From Owenia fusiformis (lineage: Eukaryota; Annelida; Polychaeta; Sabellida; Oweniidae), in NCBI GenBank assembly GCA_903813345.2, contig CAIIXF020000001.1, forward strand, positions 19,859,915-19,923,914: DNA of 64,000 nt. Reading direction: 5' to 3'. A program made the translations under genes and the position numbers. Position 1 is the stretch's first letter; each line of letters starts with the position of its first letter. The notes under the pieces were generated by a model. It saw nothing but the letters and a program-made list of their open reading frames with translations, was not told the DNA's origin and ran no database searches. Below are positions 10,904 to 21,410 of the stretch, piece by piece.

Positions 10904-13900
10904 TCAATCATCTTTTCTATTTATAGTCTCAGTTGAGAGGCATGGTTCCTTGGCTGCTGGTGTGTCAAACCTTATTTCTCTGAGCATTTGTAATATCTCA
11001 TCACATTTCTGTTGGGTGATTTTTCCAAACTTAACATATATCTCTAAGGCTTCTTGTAAAGAAAGCAGTCTGAAAGGGAATAAAATAAACTTGATGTATG
11101 TTTTAAGACATATAATACAGGGTGTTAAAAAAAACGCAACCCAAAGAAATCGCTATATCTTGAAAAATACTGGTTCAATTATGTTCATATTTTCAGGAAA
11201 TAAAGAAGAGACTGTGTATGAACAGCTCCTGTAAATGATTAGTTGTAAAACATGATGCCTTGGACACCTGCTCAAAAGACAGTTGTACGAGGAAAATACG
11301 AAAAACGCAGTCAGGGGTGACAGCAACCACGAAAAAATTAAATAACTTCCTAACCATAGTGTTTTGGCTCTTCAAATTTGGCACAAATCATCTTCATTCA
11401 TTGTATGGTAAATCTGAAGAGTGAAATCAAAATCACTTCAGGGACTTTACAGTTATGGTTGAAATGCTTTCAAATCGCAGTCAAACGCCCTGGTTCATGG
11501 AGACTTAAGAAGCCATTTTGACCATGACTGTAAAATCCCTGGAGTGATTTTGATGAAACTCCACAAATTCACTACACATTGAATGAGGATAATTTGTGCC
11601 AAATCTGAAGTGCCAAAACACCATGGTTAGAACGTTATTTGGTTTTATTGCTGTGGCAGTCACCTCTGACTGCGTTTTCATATTTTCCTAGTACAACTGT
11701 CATTTGAGCAGGTGTCCAAGGCATCATGTTTTATAACTTACTGACAACAGAAGCTATAGAAACACAGTCTCTTCTTTCTTTTCCTGAAAAAATGAACATA
11801 ATTGAATTAATATTTTCCAAGATATAGTGATTTTCCATTCACGTTATTCATATTTTGCTAGTTCAACTGTCTTTTGAAAAAGTGTCCAAGATATCATGTT
11901 TTACAACTAACTAACAACAGGGGCTATACATACACAGTCTCTTCTTTCTTTCCTAAAAATATGAACATAATTGGATTAGTATTTTCCAAGATATTGCGAT
12001 TTCTTTGGGTTGCGTTTTTTTTAACACCCTGTACATTGTATGTATGACTGAAATCAGAGAAGGTTTCATTGCTGCGTGTGGGACATATTATGGCACTGGG
12101 CAAACTGGTGCAACTTATCCCAACTTTCCCGTGTGTCAGTTTTGACATGTATGGCATGCAAAGGCTCACGAACATGTAAAATGAAGCGAGTATAGTGAAT
12201 TTCTTGGTCCATTTTCTTGGGTGAAACTCTTAAGTCACACTGGTTTATATTTAGCTTAGATAGGTATGTAATACTCACGAGTATATATTTACATTGAGTT
12301 CATTTAGTACCCGTTCTCGCCCCCCTTGGTTCCTATCAAAGAAGCAAAATGCCCCAGTAACTTCAAGACCTTCATTTCGAAAATACTGAAATAAAGAATA
12401 CGACTTCATTAGTTTACATTCTTCTAGACTTTCCTTAAGCATGTCTTTTTATTGTTTGATAGGAAATAGACAATTAAGGTATATATTTGTATATATATTG
12501 TATATTTATTTAATAAATAGTACACTAAAATTTCGTAAAATACGAACAATAACACAGGCCACCATCGACCTACGGTATAAGACACTGGCATGTGAAAATT
12601 CAATATTCATTAATTAAAAGTCTGTAAAATAATCTAAAAATAACATATTCTCTTAATTTTAACATCTGACCACAGGCTCTGGCAACGTGTAGGTATCAGG
12701 TATCAATTAGAGGACTTTTAGGATATATCCTGTTGTTGTCCCCATCTTCAAATCATACAGTATCTGATTACATTGCTAAGACATCAATTTTGTTTAAAAT
12801 ACATGTACAAAGGACATGAAGGAGAAGTGGCAAATCTAAGTTAAGTACTTTTTCGTGTGTTATTAATCAAGTGCGGTATAGCAGGCTTTTTGCATCCTCA
12901 GATGTAATAGTACAACTACCCACTACCCAGTAGTGAAACTGTGAACTGCATTGATCAAATTACTTCAATTACAAAAGAACTAATTAAAATGCCTAATAAT
13001 AAATGTATATATAGAATATGTATATTAATAAACTCTTATGCTGATCAGTCTACTTGAGGCAAAATCACTTACAGGAATGTTTTTAATAAAAGTCCCCCCT
13101 GTCATAAGAACATCGTCTATAAGAATGACTTTGTCTCCTGACTTATAGATGCCTTCCATCATTTTCTTGGTACCATAGTTCTTCTGTTCTTGCCTCTTCA
13201 GTAGCATTGGAATGTCTTTCTTTGTTGAGATGTACTGGAAGCAAAATAATTCTTCATTTTCATAACATCTTATTGTTACATTTCAGGCCAGCAGCCCAAT
13301 TGGGTGGGTGTCAGGGGGTGCGAGCGACCCCCTCCCACAGCCAAAAATTGTTGTATGGGGCTTTGCTTCCATAAAATGTGTATATTCAATTTAAAATGTG
13401 TAACGTATTCAATTTTAATAATAAGCTACAATAAATCAATCTACTTGAATTGAATTTTGTAATATTGATGAAAAACTTTTGAAATGAAATTGCATTTGAG
13501 AGCATGAATAGATATATACAGGGTGTCAAATAAGTCCCGTCCCCCCTGCTACAGCTAACACGTTAATAGATGGTACCTAGTGTGATATACCATTGGAAAG
13601 AGCATCCAAAGTTATGTTAACTCAACAACTGTCAAGTATTTTGGATGAAATTCACCTATATTTTCATGATGTCCTTTATAGTTACTGTACCCTCCTTAAG
13701 CAGCTTTCATTGCGTCAAAATGAGAAGGATATGACCTCAGAAATACATCAAAAAGTTAATCTTTTTCGCATTCAACTTGAAACAAAAAGGTTTTCACCAT
13801 CTAACCATATCCAGAAATTGGATGAATTCATTACCATATACATATGTAGTCATCTTTAGGTCCTTTGACTTTTCTCATACCCAATTCTTAAAATCCTGCC

Positions 13901-16900
13901 AAATGCACCAAATTGCCATGTTTCTAGGCCTATGGTCACCTCAATTGATATAATGTAAAAATTTGAGATTGATTGACATGTGTCAGATATCCGCCAATCA
14001 ACGTAACTTTGGAAGACCTTTCTAATGATATATCACACTTGGTACCATATAACTTGGTCTTGGCTGTAGAGGGGGGACGGGACTTATTTGACACCCTGTA
14101 CATTTTAGTCATATTGACATGCCGTGTCTTGGAACCATACTTACACTAGCTATAGGTATACCTTGGTATGGTATGCCACATATATGATCATATTTCACTT
14201 CTCTTCTTTCCATTTCAGCTATCATCATTTTCGACACAATTTTCTACAACAAAAACAAAACATGACAAGTCTGCCATCGGCTGATAACCATATATCTCAC
14301 GTTTTCCGAATAGAAATATCATGGGACTTGATATTAACAATTTTATAGCTTGAGAAAATAACATGGGATTTCAAATTCCCATTGCAGTCACATGGTATTA
14401 TTAGGAACACTTTCTTATACTAGTATGACAAAAATTAGAAAAAGTCAGTGACCTAATTATTTTGTACTTTTAAAAAGTAGGTCACTGAATTTTCTCATTT
14501 TTAAACATTTTTTAATATTATTCTCTTCTCTCTTTTCTTTTTCTTAGTTTATGAGTATATGTGCACTTTTGAGTAGACTAGAGCAAAACTGAGAGATGTA
14601 GACTGCCCTTTGCATTCGTTTGACTTCACTTCTTAAAACAGAGCTTCGTCTTCAGTAGTTTATAACTAGACTCTGCGCGCAGGGTAGATGTAGACCGTAC
14701 ATGGAATGAGTTACAGGGTGGTCAAAAAATGGAAACCCTGCATTTTCCTTATATCTTTGTCACTTTAAAAAATTACTCCCTGATATTTCACACATGTGTA
14801 CATCATTTAGTTTCCTACCATCCTACCATATTTCATGACGATCAGACTGATAGTCACAATTTTACAGCACTTTGAATAACATGCTTCAGATTTGGCCATT
14901 ATCGCGCTGTGGCAAAACAGCACAGTTGTCAATGACCCGAATGCATTCCTCAGCAGGTATGGCCTGAATGACACAAATAATCTCACTTTTGAGGTTTGCA
15001 ATTGTCCTGAGGTCATTCTTATACACTCTATCTCTGCCATATCCACACAGGTAGGGACATTTTAGACGATGAGTATAGGTTTCCCCACAAAGCAATAGTG
15101 GCCACTAGGCATGTTCTTTAAAGTACTGTAACATTGTGGCTATCAATCTGATGGTCATGAAATAAAGTAGGCTGGTAGCAAATTGAATTATGTACAAAAG
15201 TGTAAAATATCAGGGAGTTATTTTTTAAAATGACAAAGATATGAGGAAAATGGTATTAGGGTTTCCATTTTTTTGACCACCCTGTATGTGACCTAAAAAT
15301 GACACATGACTCCAATGAGGATTGCATAAAGATTTCAAACGCACACACTTACTTTCAAATATCTGAACACACAGAGTTATCAAGAATTTTATTACTGCAT
15401 CTACAGGCCTCTATATTCAGGGCAGTTCAACAAGTTAAACCCAATATCCGGCTTAATTTTACCCTGCGTGTAGAGTCTAGTTAAACTACAAAGACGAAGC
15501 TCTCTTTTAAGAAGTGAAGTCAAACGACTTTGTAGGGTAGCTTAATGTATTATTCTGAATTCTGCTGGGGCCGGTTGGGCAGTCTGTTGGGCGACCTAAG
15601 AAATGACGGATAATAAATTAGGCCCAGACTATGTTTAACTTGTTGAACGACGGTATCCAGGGGAGTCATTCATATTATAATTTGGAAGGGGTATATATAG
15701 TGATAGGTTCATGTTTAATGTACGTCTTTTTGTTGTATGCCCTTTTTATCAAAACACTTTAACCTCGTGTCCTTGGCAATCATAAAAGAACTAGAAATGG
15801 CACCTCCACGGAGTAGCATATCACAATGAACAAAATAAATTATTCATATATGTCCCGATATATATTTACAATCCACTGTTTATGGCCTAGTCACATAGCC
15901 CGGCCGATGTCCGGCATCGGTAGAGCTCGGTGGATTTTTTTGGTGCCACCGAGCTCTCCTCATCGGAAGCAGAGCTCGGTGACGTGAACGGACTCCGTCC
16001 GGACATCTTCAGGCGACCGACCGAACACCGGCCGGTGACCGTACGGAGTCTGTCTCAAAATGGTAGTTTTTTTCTGCCGATGTGGCAGCAACTACCGGCC
16101 GGAGGTCGGCCGGACATCGGAAGGAATACGGCCGGTACCCGAGCAGGTAACAGGACACCGTGCGATCGCCGGCCGGGTTGTTAACGGGCTTTGAACAGTG
16201 ACCGGCCGATGCTCTGTCCCACATCGGCCGGAGCTCGGTCGGAGCTCGGCCGCTGTCCGTTAAAAAACCTCGTCCTCTGGTTGTCTCAGATGCACGGGAC
16301 ACCGGCCGATACTCGGCCGTGCACCGGCCGACGTGTTTTCCGATGTGGTTACGATGGGGCTGCGATGACATGATGAGGGAGCTCGGTGAGAGCCCGGTGA
16401 AATTTAACTCCGAAGTTAAAATTTCACCGAGCTACCACCGATGCGGTTTTAAGCAACAAACGCCACGGATGTCCGGCCGGTGTCCGGCCGGTGTCCGGCC
16501 GGTGTTCGGCCGAGTTCGGTGAAAATTGCATCGCTGGCTCATCGTAACCTCATCGGCCGGGCTATGTGACTAGGCCATTAAACCCTCGATTAGCACATAA
16601 AAACCCATACATTGTAAAATCATTGTATTGGATTTTCTGTTCCACTGGTGCCTGATTTATTTTCCAAACAGATGGACGGAGGCTTTACTTGTCTTTATCC
16701 CTCCCTACCAAACTTTGTTTGTTGGGGTAGTAAATTATAGCAAGGTGACTGTTGTTCAGGTATTGACTTAACACACAAAACAGGCCCGTAGACCGACCCC
16801 CCCCCCGACCCCTCCCACAAAAATTCTTTCAAAATCATGCAGTTTTCACCATTTTGAGCATTTCTCAAGTGATTTTAGACATATTTGGACCAAAATTTGC

Positions 16901-17283
16901 AAATGTAAACCCCCCTGGAACTTTTTGAAAACTAAACAACCCCCCTTGGCAAATCCTGGCAATAAGCAATCAAAGGACCAGGCAGTAATTTAGTAATTTA
17001 GGGAGTTTCACTACAGCATCACAATACAATCCCAGGCTACGCACCAAGCCATGAGCAATCTAGTGTATACAAAAGCTTCTAAATCACTTTGGATTGATGG
17101 TCAATTGAATTTTTTTTAGGTTTCATCAATTTCACTTACCACTAATTTAGGGTAAGACCATATCACTCTCATGTCAATATAAATGGGCGAATGTTCCCCT
17201 GTTCTCATGACAAAGTCTCCGAATTTTATACCACCTACGTCCATAAACTCCAGTAAAAACGTGTCTATATCTTGAATTTCCAT
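10904..17283 (-). CDS. Orotate phosphoribosyltransferase, single-domain (UMP synthase N-terminal-like)
   Basis: This family transfers a phosphoribosyl group from PRPP to orotate, giving OMP in de novo pyrimidine synthesis. Exons: 17283-17140, 14243-14145, 13234-13073, 12385-12279 and 11069-10904, GT-AG and in phase, giving about 225 residues. Matches to the N-terminal half of animal UMP synthase are KFGDFVMRTGEHSPIYIDMR, HICGIPYQGIPIAS, the PRPP-loop region KRQEQKNYGTKKMMEG and VILIDDVLMTGGT, then DRNQGGRERV and a C-terminal helix. A TGA at 10904-10906 ends the protein where UMP synthase would run into OMP decarboxylase; none follows before KANSL2. The ATG at 17283 gives the family's usual N-terminus, but the frame stays open about 28 codons upstream, so an extra 5' exon is possible. 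Introns are loaded with mobile elements, one within 50 bp of each of two exons. Whether a fused UMPS gene also exists cannot be seen. Confidence 0.87.
11118..12031. mobile_element. CAGGGTG-ended TA-flanked element A
   Basis: Inverted repeats of about 50 bp begin CAGGGTGTTAAAAAAAACGC and end with the complement. Both sides are flanked by TA (11116-11117 and 12032-12033). The interior is partly palindromic: the block near 11225-11290 reappears inverted near 11690-11750 and again near 11860-11930, so one arm is duplicated. TA duplication and end sequence fit a non-autonomous Tc1/mariner-type element. It fills most of the last intron of the phosphoribosyltransferase gene and stops 49 bp from its last exon. 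Confidence 0.8.
13519..14098. mobile_element. CAGGGTG-ended TA-flanked element B
   Basis: It starts CAGGGTGTCAAATAAGTCCC and ends with the inverted copy, followed by TA (13517-13518 and 14099-14100). The arms pair far inward (for example GATGGTACC near 13570 with GGTACCATA near 14041), making a foldback of 580 bp. It is non-coding. The end is 47 bp from the second exon of the phosphoribosyltransferase gene. Confidence 0.8.
14604..14686. mobile_element. Short copy (83 bp) of the 9-bp-duplication element
   Basis: It runs from TGCCCTTTGC to GCAGGGTA and is flanked by identical 9-bp repeats GATGTAGAC (14595-14603 and 14687-14695). It equals the two ends of the 364-bp copy at 2797-3160 joined after loss of the interior. 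Confidence 0.8.
14714..15284. mobile_element. CAGGGTG-ended TA-flanked element C
   Basis: It starts CAGGGTGGTCAAAAAATGG and ends with the inverted copy; TA flanks are at 14712-14713 and 15285-15286. The arms remain complementary for much of the 571 bp, including the stretch around the tatctttgtcac and gacaaagatatg motifs. No transposase motif. Located in the first intron of the phosphoribosyltransferase gene between two short 9-bp-duplication elements in opposite orientation. Confidence 0.8.
15460..15539. mobile_element. Short copy (80 bp) of the 9-bp-duplication element, inverted
   Basis: Reverse orientation relative to 14604-14686, from TACCCTGCGTG to GTAGGGTA. It is flanked by GCTTAATTT (15451-15459) and GCTTAATGT (15540-15548), a 9-bp duplication with one mismatch. 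Confidence 0.75.
15775..15880 (+). repeat. Dispersed repeat, copy 1
   Basis: A roughly 100-bp stretch centred on CTCCACGGAGTAGCA, followed by AACAAAATA and ATTCAT-ATATGTC, resembles 36020-36125. Family unknown. The PIF-like element begins right after it. Confidence 0.45.
15883..16577. mobile_element. PIF/Harbinger-like non-autonomous element with CGGCCG-rich interior
   Basis: Inverted ends TGGCCTAGTCACATAG and its complement enclose 695 bp with about a dozen GGCCGG, CGGCCG and GAGCTCGG words, in sharp contrast with the AT-rich host. Flanking TTA on both sides (15880-15882 and 16578-16580) fits the 3-bp TWA duplication of PIF/Harbinger. Open frames inside come from the repetitive GC-rich sequence and look like no protein. 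Confidence 0.75.
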
Positions 17284-17367
17284 TTTCAAATCAAGGAGGG
17301 CTCCTTGTAGATCTTCTAGTGAATGAATGGTCGGTTGTTCTGAGGCACTCCTAGCCACGGTCAGCAC

Positions 17368-18212
17368 AGGCTATCTCCTATAAACCTATCATTATTGCAG
17401 GTATATAGGATGAACTGTAGTGCTGACTGACTGTGCCCCTAGCAATGTGATCGAGCTATTTAACACGTGGTTAGATGCTTCTTATAGCAGGTGCATTGGT
17501 TGCTAACTTAGGGAGGGTAAGTCACACGTTTTTAAGAGAACCCGTGTGTGTGAGTGTGTAATATTTTGACTCCCGGGTATCACTATCCTGCCCTCAATTC
17601 ACTGATCTTATTACAATTATTTTCCGTATACCTTTATATTTTATATCAGCCAGTAGACAGTAGAAATGGGAGAACAAATCCACAGAGGAACAAAAACGTG
17701 TATCTTAACTTCCCTTGCACTGAAACGGAATGTACTAAAACCCCTTCGACCTACACCTTAGACCAGTCCTGTTTTTATAGTTAATGAATATATACTAGTT
17801 GAGTTTGAAGATATCGGGAAAGTTGTTATTATAAGAGAGGTTAGCTACACGTTTTTTCTCTTAATAACGTGTAGCTTAACCTCCCTATTAGCTCCCTGTA
17901 TAAACCGTTGGATAGGGGGCAATTATTCTTTAGGGACAGGGATGATGTAGATGATTTTGAAAAAAAGATTGGCCAATTTGAAGCAAGTTGAAATAAAAAC
18001 TTTTTGACCTTTATAAAACTTTTTTGACCTTAAAAAGGTCATTAAAAGGGTCATCTAAAGTCAGATTTGAACTTCTGATAACTTGTAGATGATTTTTTAA
18101 AAAAAGTTGGAAAAATAACTTTTTGACCTTTTTAGCCTTTTTTGACCTTGAAAAGGTCATTGAATGTCAAATCTTAAATGCAAAGTCAGATTTGAACTTC
18201 TGAAAAATGTAG
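17368..18212. other. Intergenic region with AGGTCA-type satellite
   Basis: 17368-17940 is upstream of the phosphoribosyltransferase gene and may contain its promoter; no clear motif. A palindrome at about 17835-17885 pairs GAGGTTAGCTACACG with CGTGTAGCTTAACCTC. From about 17950 to 18210 there are two degenerate units of a dispersed repeat built on TTTTTGACCTTxAAAAGGTCAT and CAGATTTGAACTTCTGA, also seen at 22596-22940, 24491-24740, 52590-53600 and 58910-59910. Confidence 0.55.
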
Positions 18213-18218
18213 ATGACT

Positions 18219-18681
18219 TGGAAAAACTGGATTGAAGAGGGTATTATATATATTTCAGATGTTGGACAGGATAGGGAAATGTTAACATATGATAACATTG
18301 TCCAGAAAATAGAGAGAAATGGCCGAACAATTCTTCAATATAATGCACGACTTAAAGTATGTTTAGCACAAGATCTCCTTATCAAATATGAAATAGAAAC
18401 ACCTTGTACAATATTATTTTAAAGGCATTGAGAGCCATCTTTTAAACACAGGCATTGTGAGAACAAAAATTGCTTTAGAAAGAAAGTGTGACATAAAAAT
18501 ATTAAATGTTGAGATTCTAAAATGATAAAGTCTGGTCTCATTTCTTTGAATGTACAACCGATACTACCCTTTTGGTAATTCAATGGAAAATCTTACATGG
18601 TATTTACCCTCAAAATATTTATTTGAAGAAATGAAACATAGAAAACTCTGACATCTGTAACTTTTATAACTCACATGTAAA
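18219..18681 (+). pseudogene. Old LINE fragment, left part (split by a younger LINE)
   Basis: The translation near 18219-18300 (WKNWIEEGIIYISD) and near 18640-18681 (SDICNFYNSHVKYD) resembles the C-terminal region of L1-like LINE ORF2 proteins, where a W-x-x-G-I block is followed by a Cys/His motif. The frame is broken by a stop at 18420-18422 and shifts, so it is decayed. The Cys/His motif continues in frame at 20385 once the intervening insertion is mentally removed. Confidence 0.6.
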
Positions 18682-18691
18682 ATATGACATT

Positions 18692-20374
18692 TTTTTTTTT
18701 TTTTTTATGATATTTTATATGTTATTTTCTTTTTCATGTTATCAATTTATTTCTAATATAAACATTTACATTCAATTACAAATTCTAATTGCCAAGGTTT
18801 TGCAACATTAGCGGCAATTTAATATATATATTATATATACATGTAGATATTAGATAATGAAATAAGATAAATTTGTTAAGGTTATTTCAAAATACCTGAA
18901 GGTTATCCCATGGGCCAGGATGTTAACGGAACTTGAAAAATAATTCGGTCATTGCAGAAAAAAGGACTTGTCAAATTACTACTAGATAGATAATAAAACA
19001 AGGCTTGTATGTATATAATAGCTAACAATATGAATTAAAGCTTCATTCATAGTAGCATCCAGGTTAGTGCTTCCAAACAGTAAAAATTGTAATTTGTCAT
19101 TCAAGTTGTAGTTATTGAACAAGTCACTTAAATTGTAAGTACGAAGGCCTGCAATGAGGTTGTTTCTTTCATTCTGTAGCAGTGGGCATTTTAAAAGAAA
19201 ATGCATGGTTGTCATTGGTACACCACAATGGCACAAAGGATCAGTAATGTCTTTGAAGTTGTGAGCATAAAGGTGTGATTTTAATAAGAGGCCAGATCTT
19301 AGTCTATTAAGTTTTATTTCGAGATGTCTGGGTAAGGTCACATTTAATTTAGTAGTTGGGATTAAAGAGACAGGGCTCTTGTACTCTCGCACTAATCTTT
19401 TAAAACTAGAAATAGGTTGACCCCTTCTAGTATCAGGTGGCAAATCATTCCACAATGTTATAGCCTGAAATATGGTACTTCTTTTAGAAGACATGCTCAG
19501 TCGAGTTGGAAGAGAATAATCTCTTTGATCTCTTAAATTACGGGCAGGTATATGCTCATATTTACGAAGTAAATCACAAATAAACGGGGGGTTGATATTA
19601 TATCTGCATTTAAAAACAAACATTTTTAGGTGCTCGATTCTTCTAACGGATAAGGATTTCCAATTCAAAGAATTTAAGACTTTAATAGTATTGGATCCAT
19701 GAATAGAACCAGATACCAAACAGGCTGCTCGGTAGTGGAGTCTGTCAAGAGCTTGTAGTTTCAAATTTGAAGCCTTATTGTAAATTGCATCGCAATAATC
19801 AAAATGTGGCATGATATACGTATTATATATTATCTCTAAGTGCATACTATTTAAAAGTTTGCTCAATTTTTTCATTGGTCTTAGGAGTGAGGTAACTCTT
19901 TTTATAATCTGATCAATATGGTAATTGAAGTTAAGGTGTTTGTCAAGATTAAGCCCTAGATGTTTGTGATTCTCACAACTGGGAATAACATCTGCACCTA
20001 ATCTCAATGGTGGTGGGTCAAAAGGAATATTTCTTCTAGAGAAAATGATGTCGGCGCTTTTTTGAGCTTTGAATTGCATCTTCCAGGTGGCAGCCCAGAG
20101 AGCAAGCTTGTCCAAATCACTTTGAATTGGTTGATGAATATTGAAAAACACTGTATTTTTGTCATATGGGCAATAAATGGAAGTATCATCGGCAAAAATG
20201 AACGATTTTGATAGTAATTCATCTGGCAAATCATTTATATAAATTAGAAATAGTAACGGTCCAAGGACAGACCCTTGTGGCACTCCAGCATTGATGGTAT
20301 AGTTCACAGACTGCTCATTAGGTTCATTTTGATTGTTAATATTATTTGAAGACCATTTTGAAAGGGTGCCATTC
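18692..20374 (-). mobile_element. 5'-truncated LINE with poly(A) tail and 10-bp target duplication
   Basis: On the minus strand the element runs from 20374 to a poly(A) tail seen as a run of T at 18691-18706. Identical 10-bp repeats ATATGACATT flank it at 18682-18691 and 20375-20384, showing target-primed insertion. Between the stop codon near 18982 and the tail is about 280 bp of 3'-untranslated region. The 5' end is cut inside the reverse transcriptase, the usual fate of LINE copies. Confidence 0.85.
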
Positions 20375-20376
20375 AT
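18982..20376 (-). CDS. LINE reverse transcriptase, C-terminal 464 codons, 5'-truncated
   Basis: The frame is open from the insertion boundary to a stop and begins in the middle of the reverse transcriptase. Visible motifs are GVPQGSVLGPLLFLIYINDL (palm motif B), FADDTSIY (catalytic motif C with the two aspartates), the KHLGLNLD block, and near the C-terminus a CHCG-x9-H-x4-C zinc motif. There is no RNase H domain. The endonuclease and the first half of the polymerase are absent, so the copy cannot move on its own. The ATG at 20376 uses target DNA at the junction and is not the natural start. The overall pattern fits the Jockey/CR1 group. The lack of internal stops suggests a fairly young insertion. 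Confidence 0.85.
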   Translation of the reverse strand: MNGTLSKWSSNNINNQNEPNEQSVNYTINAGVPQGSVLGPLLFLIYINDLPDELLSKSFIFADDTSIYCPYDKNTVFFNIHQPIQSDLDKLALWAATWKMQFKAQKSADIIFSRRNIPFDPPPLRLGADVIPSCENHKHLGLNLDKHLNFNYHIDQIIKRVTSLLRPMKKLSKLLNSMHLEIIYNTYIMPHFDYCDAIYNKASNLKLQALDRLHYRAACLVSGSIHGSNTIKVLNSLNWKSLSVRRIEHLKMFVFKCRYNINPPFICDLLRKYEHIPARNLRDQRDYSLPTRLSMSSKRSTIFQAITLWNDLPPDTRRGQPISSFKRLVREYKSPVSLIPTTKLNVTLPRHLEIKLNRLRSGLLLKSHLYAHNFKDITDPLCHCGVPMTTMHFLLKCPLLQNERNNLIAGLRTYNLSDLFNNYNLNDKLQFLLFGSTNLDATMNEALIHIVSYYIHTSLVLLSI

Positions 20377-20384
20377 ATGACATT

Positions 20385-20505
20385 GATCACTTCTTTATGA
20401 ATTATGACTGTATTAAATCAATTTGGAATGATGTAAATGTTACAAAAGATCAAAAATTGGAAGATTTACTTAAAACATTGGTAATTAAAAAGCTATACAT
20501 AATTT
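20385..20505 (+). pseudogene. Old LINE fragment, right part
   Basis: This continues the Cys/His region of the older plus-strand LINE: DHFFMNYDCIKSIWNDV matches the H-F-x-C-x-x-I-x-x-F/W-W pattern of LINE C-termini. It directly follows the 10-bp target duplication, so both halves were once contiguous. A stop and frameshifts follow. Confidence 0.6.
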
Positions 20506-21410
20506 AAAAAAAGGCCGGGTCAATGCAGCTGGTAATTTAAAAGCTATATTTGATACTGAAATAATGATAAGAAAGATGTATCTTGAAATTTCTATAATTG
20601 TATTTTATCTAATTGTATGCATGTAGTGTAAAATATGTTGGACTTGGAAAAAATTGAAGTCAGTCTCAACAGTATTAAATTGTTGAGTTATTGGAATTTT
20701 TGAGAATTTGTTACAGACGCCAACCGGCGTCCACTTCTTGTTGGTGACATAATTACTAGAATTACAGACTCCACATGACAGTTTTTTTAGTTTTCCGATC
20801 GACCAAAAGCTGACCGACAGCAATCTTGTTGAATTTGGAATACTTTTGTGATGACCTACAGGTACTTTTAGATATCTGTAGAACGGTTCAAGACACGCCC
20901 GATAATCGGAAAAAATGAACGGAGGGATGGAGGCGATTTCTATACTCATACTGATACTGGTCCTCAACAAATTTAGACTGAATAATGTGAGTGTGCCAGA
21001 AAGGTTCCTAACCACTGTTCCACACCTGGATGACTCTAACTGCAGTTAGTATCATTCAAGATTTTTTGAAATATTTATTTCATCATTTACTTATATTACA
21101 TCAATATGAGTACAAATGAATATGAATACAACCGTACAAAAGTCAAATTACAATCAATCAAAAATACAGGCATACTGAATTAAAAGTTTTTGATTAAATT
21201 TTTAATCCACAATGCTAAAACAGTTTCCCTTTCTATGACATGGAATATAGATTCATAAAAATGTAAAGTAACAAATGCTGTTCTTATACATACCTATGTC
21301 CCGATCTCATGTACATTTATGTTGCAAACAGTGAAAATAATGCTAAAACGGCCGCCTGTTGATGCTTCAATTGTCATTTAATCCAAATAAAGTAAACATT
21401 ATTTTATACA
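20506..21410. other. Intergenic, no gene recognised
   Basis: AT-rich sequence. The block near 20632-20735 (AAGTCAGTCT, TTGTTACAGACGCCA) recurs near 24580-24650, so it belongs to a dispersed repeat. Confidence 0.5.

Noticed and set aside
15930-16522. Several overlapping open frames in the GC-rich block
   Set aside because: They arise from low stop-codon density in CGGCCG-rich transposon sequence, overlap on both strands and resemble no protein.
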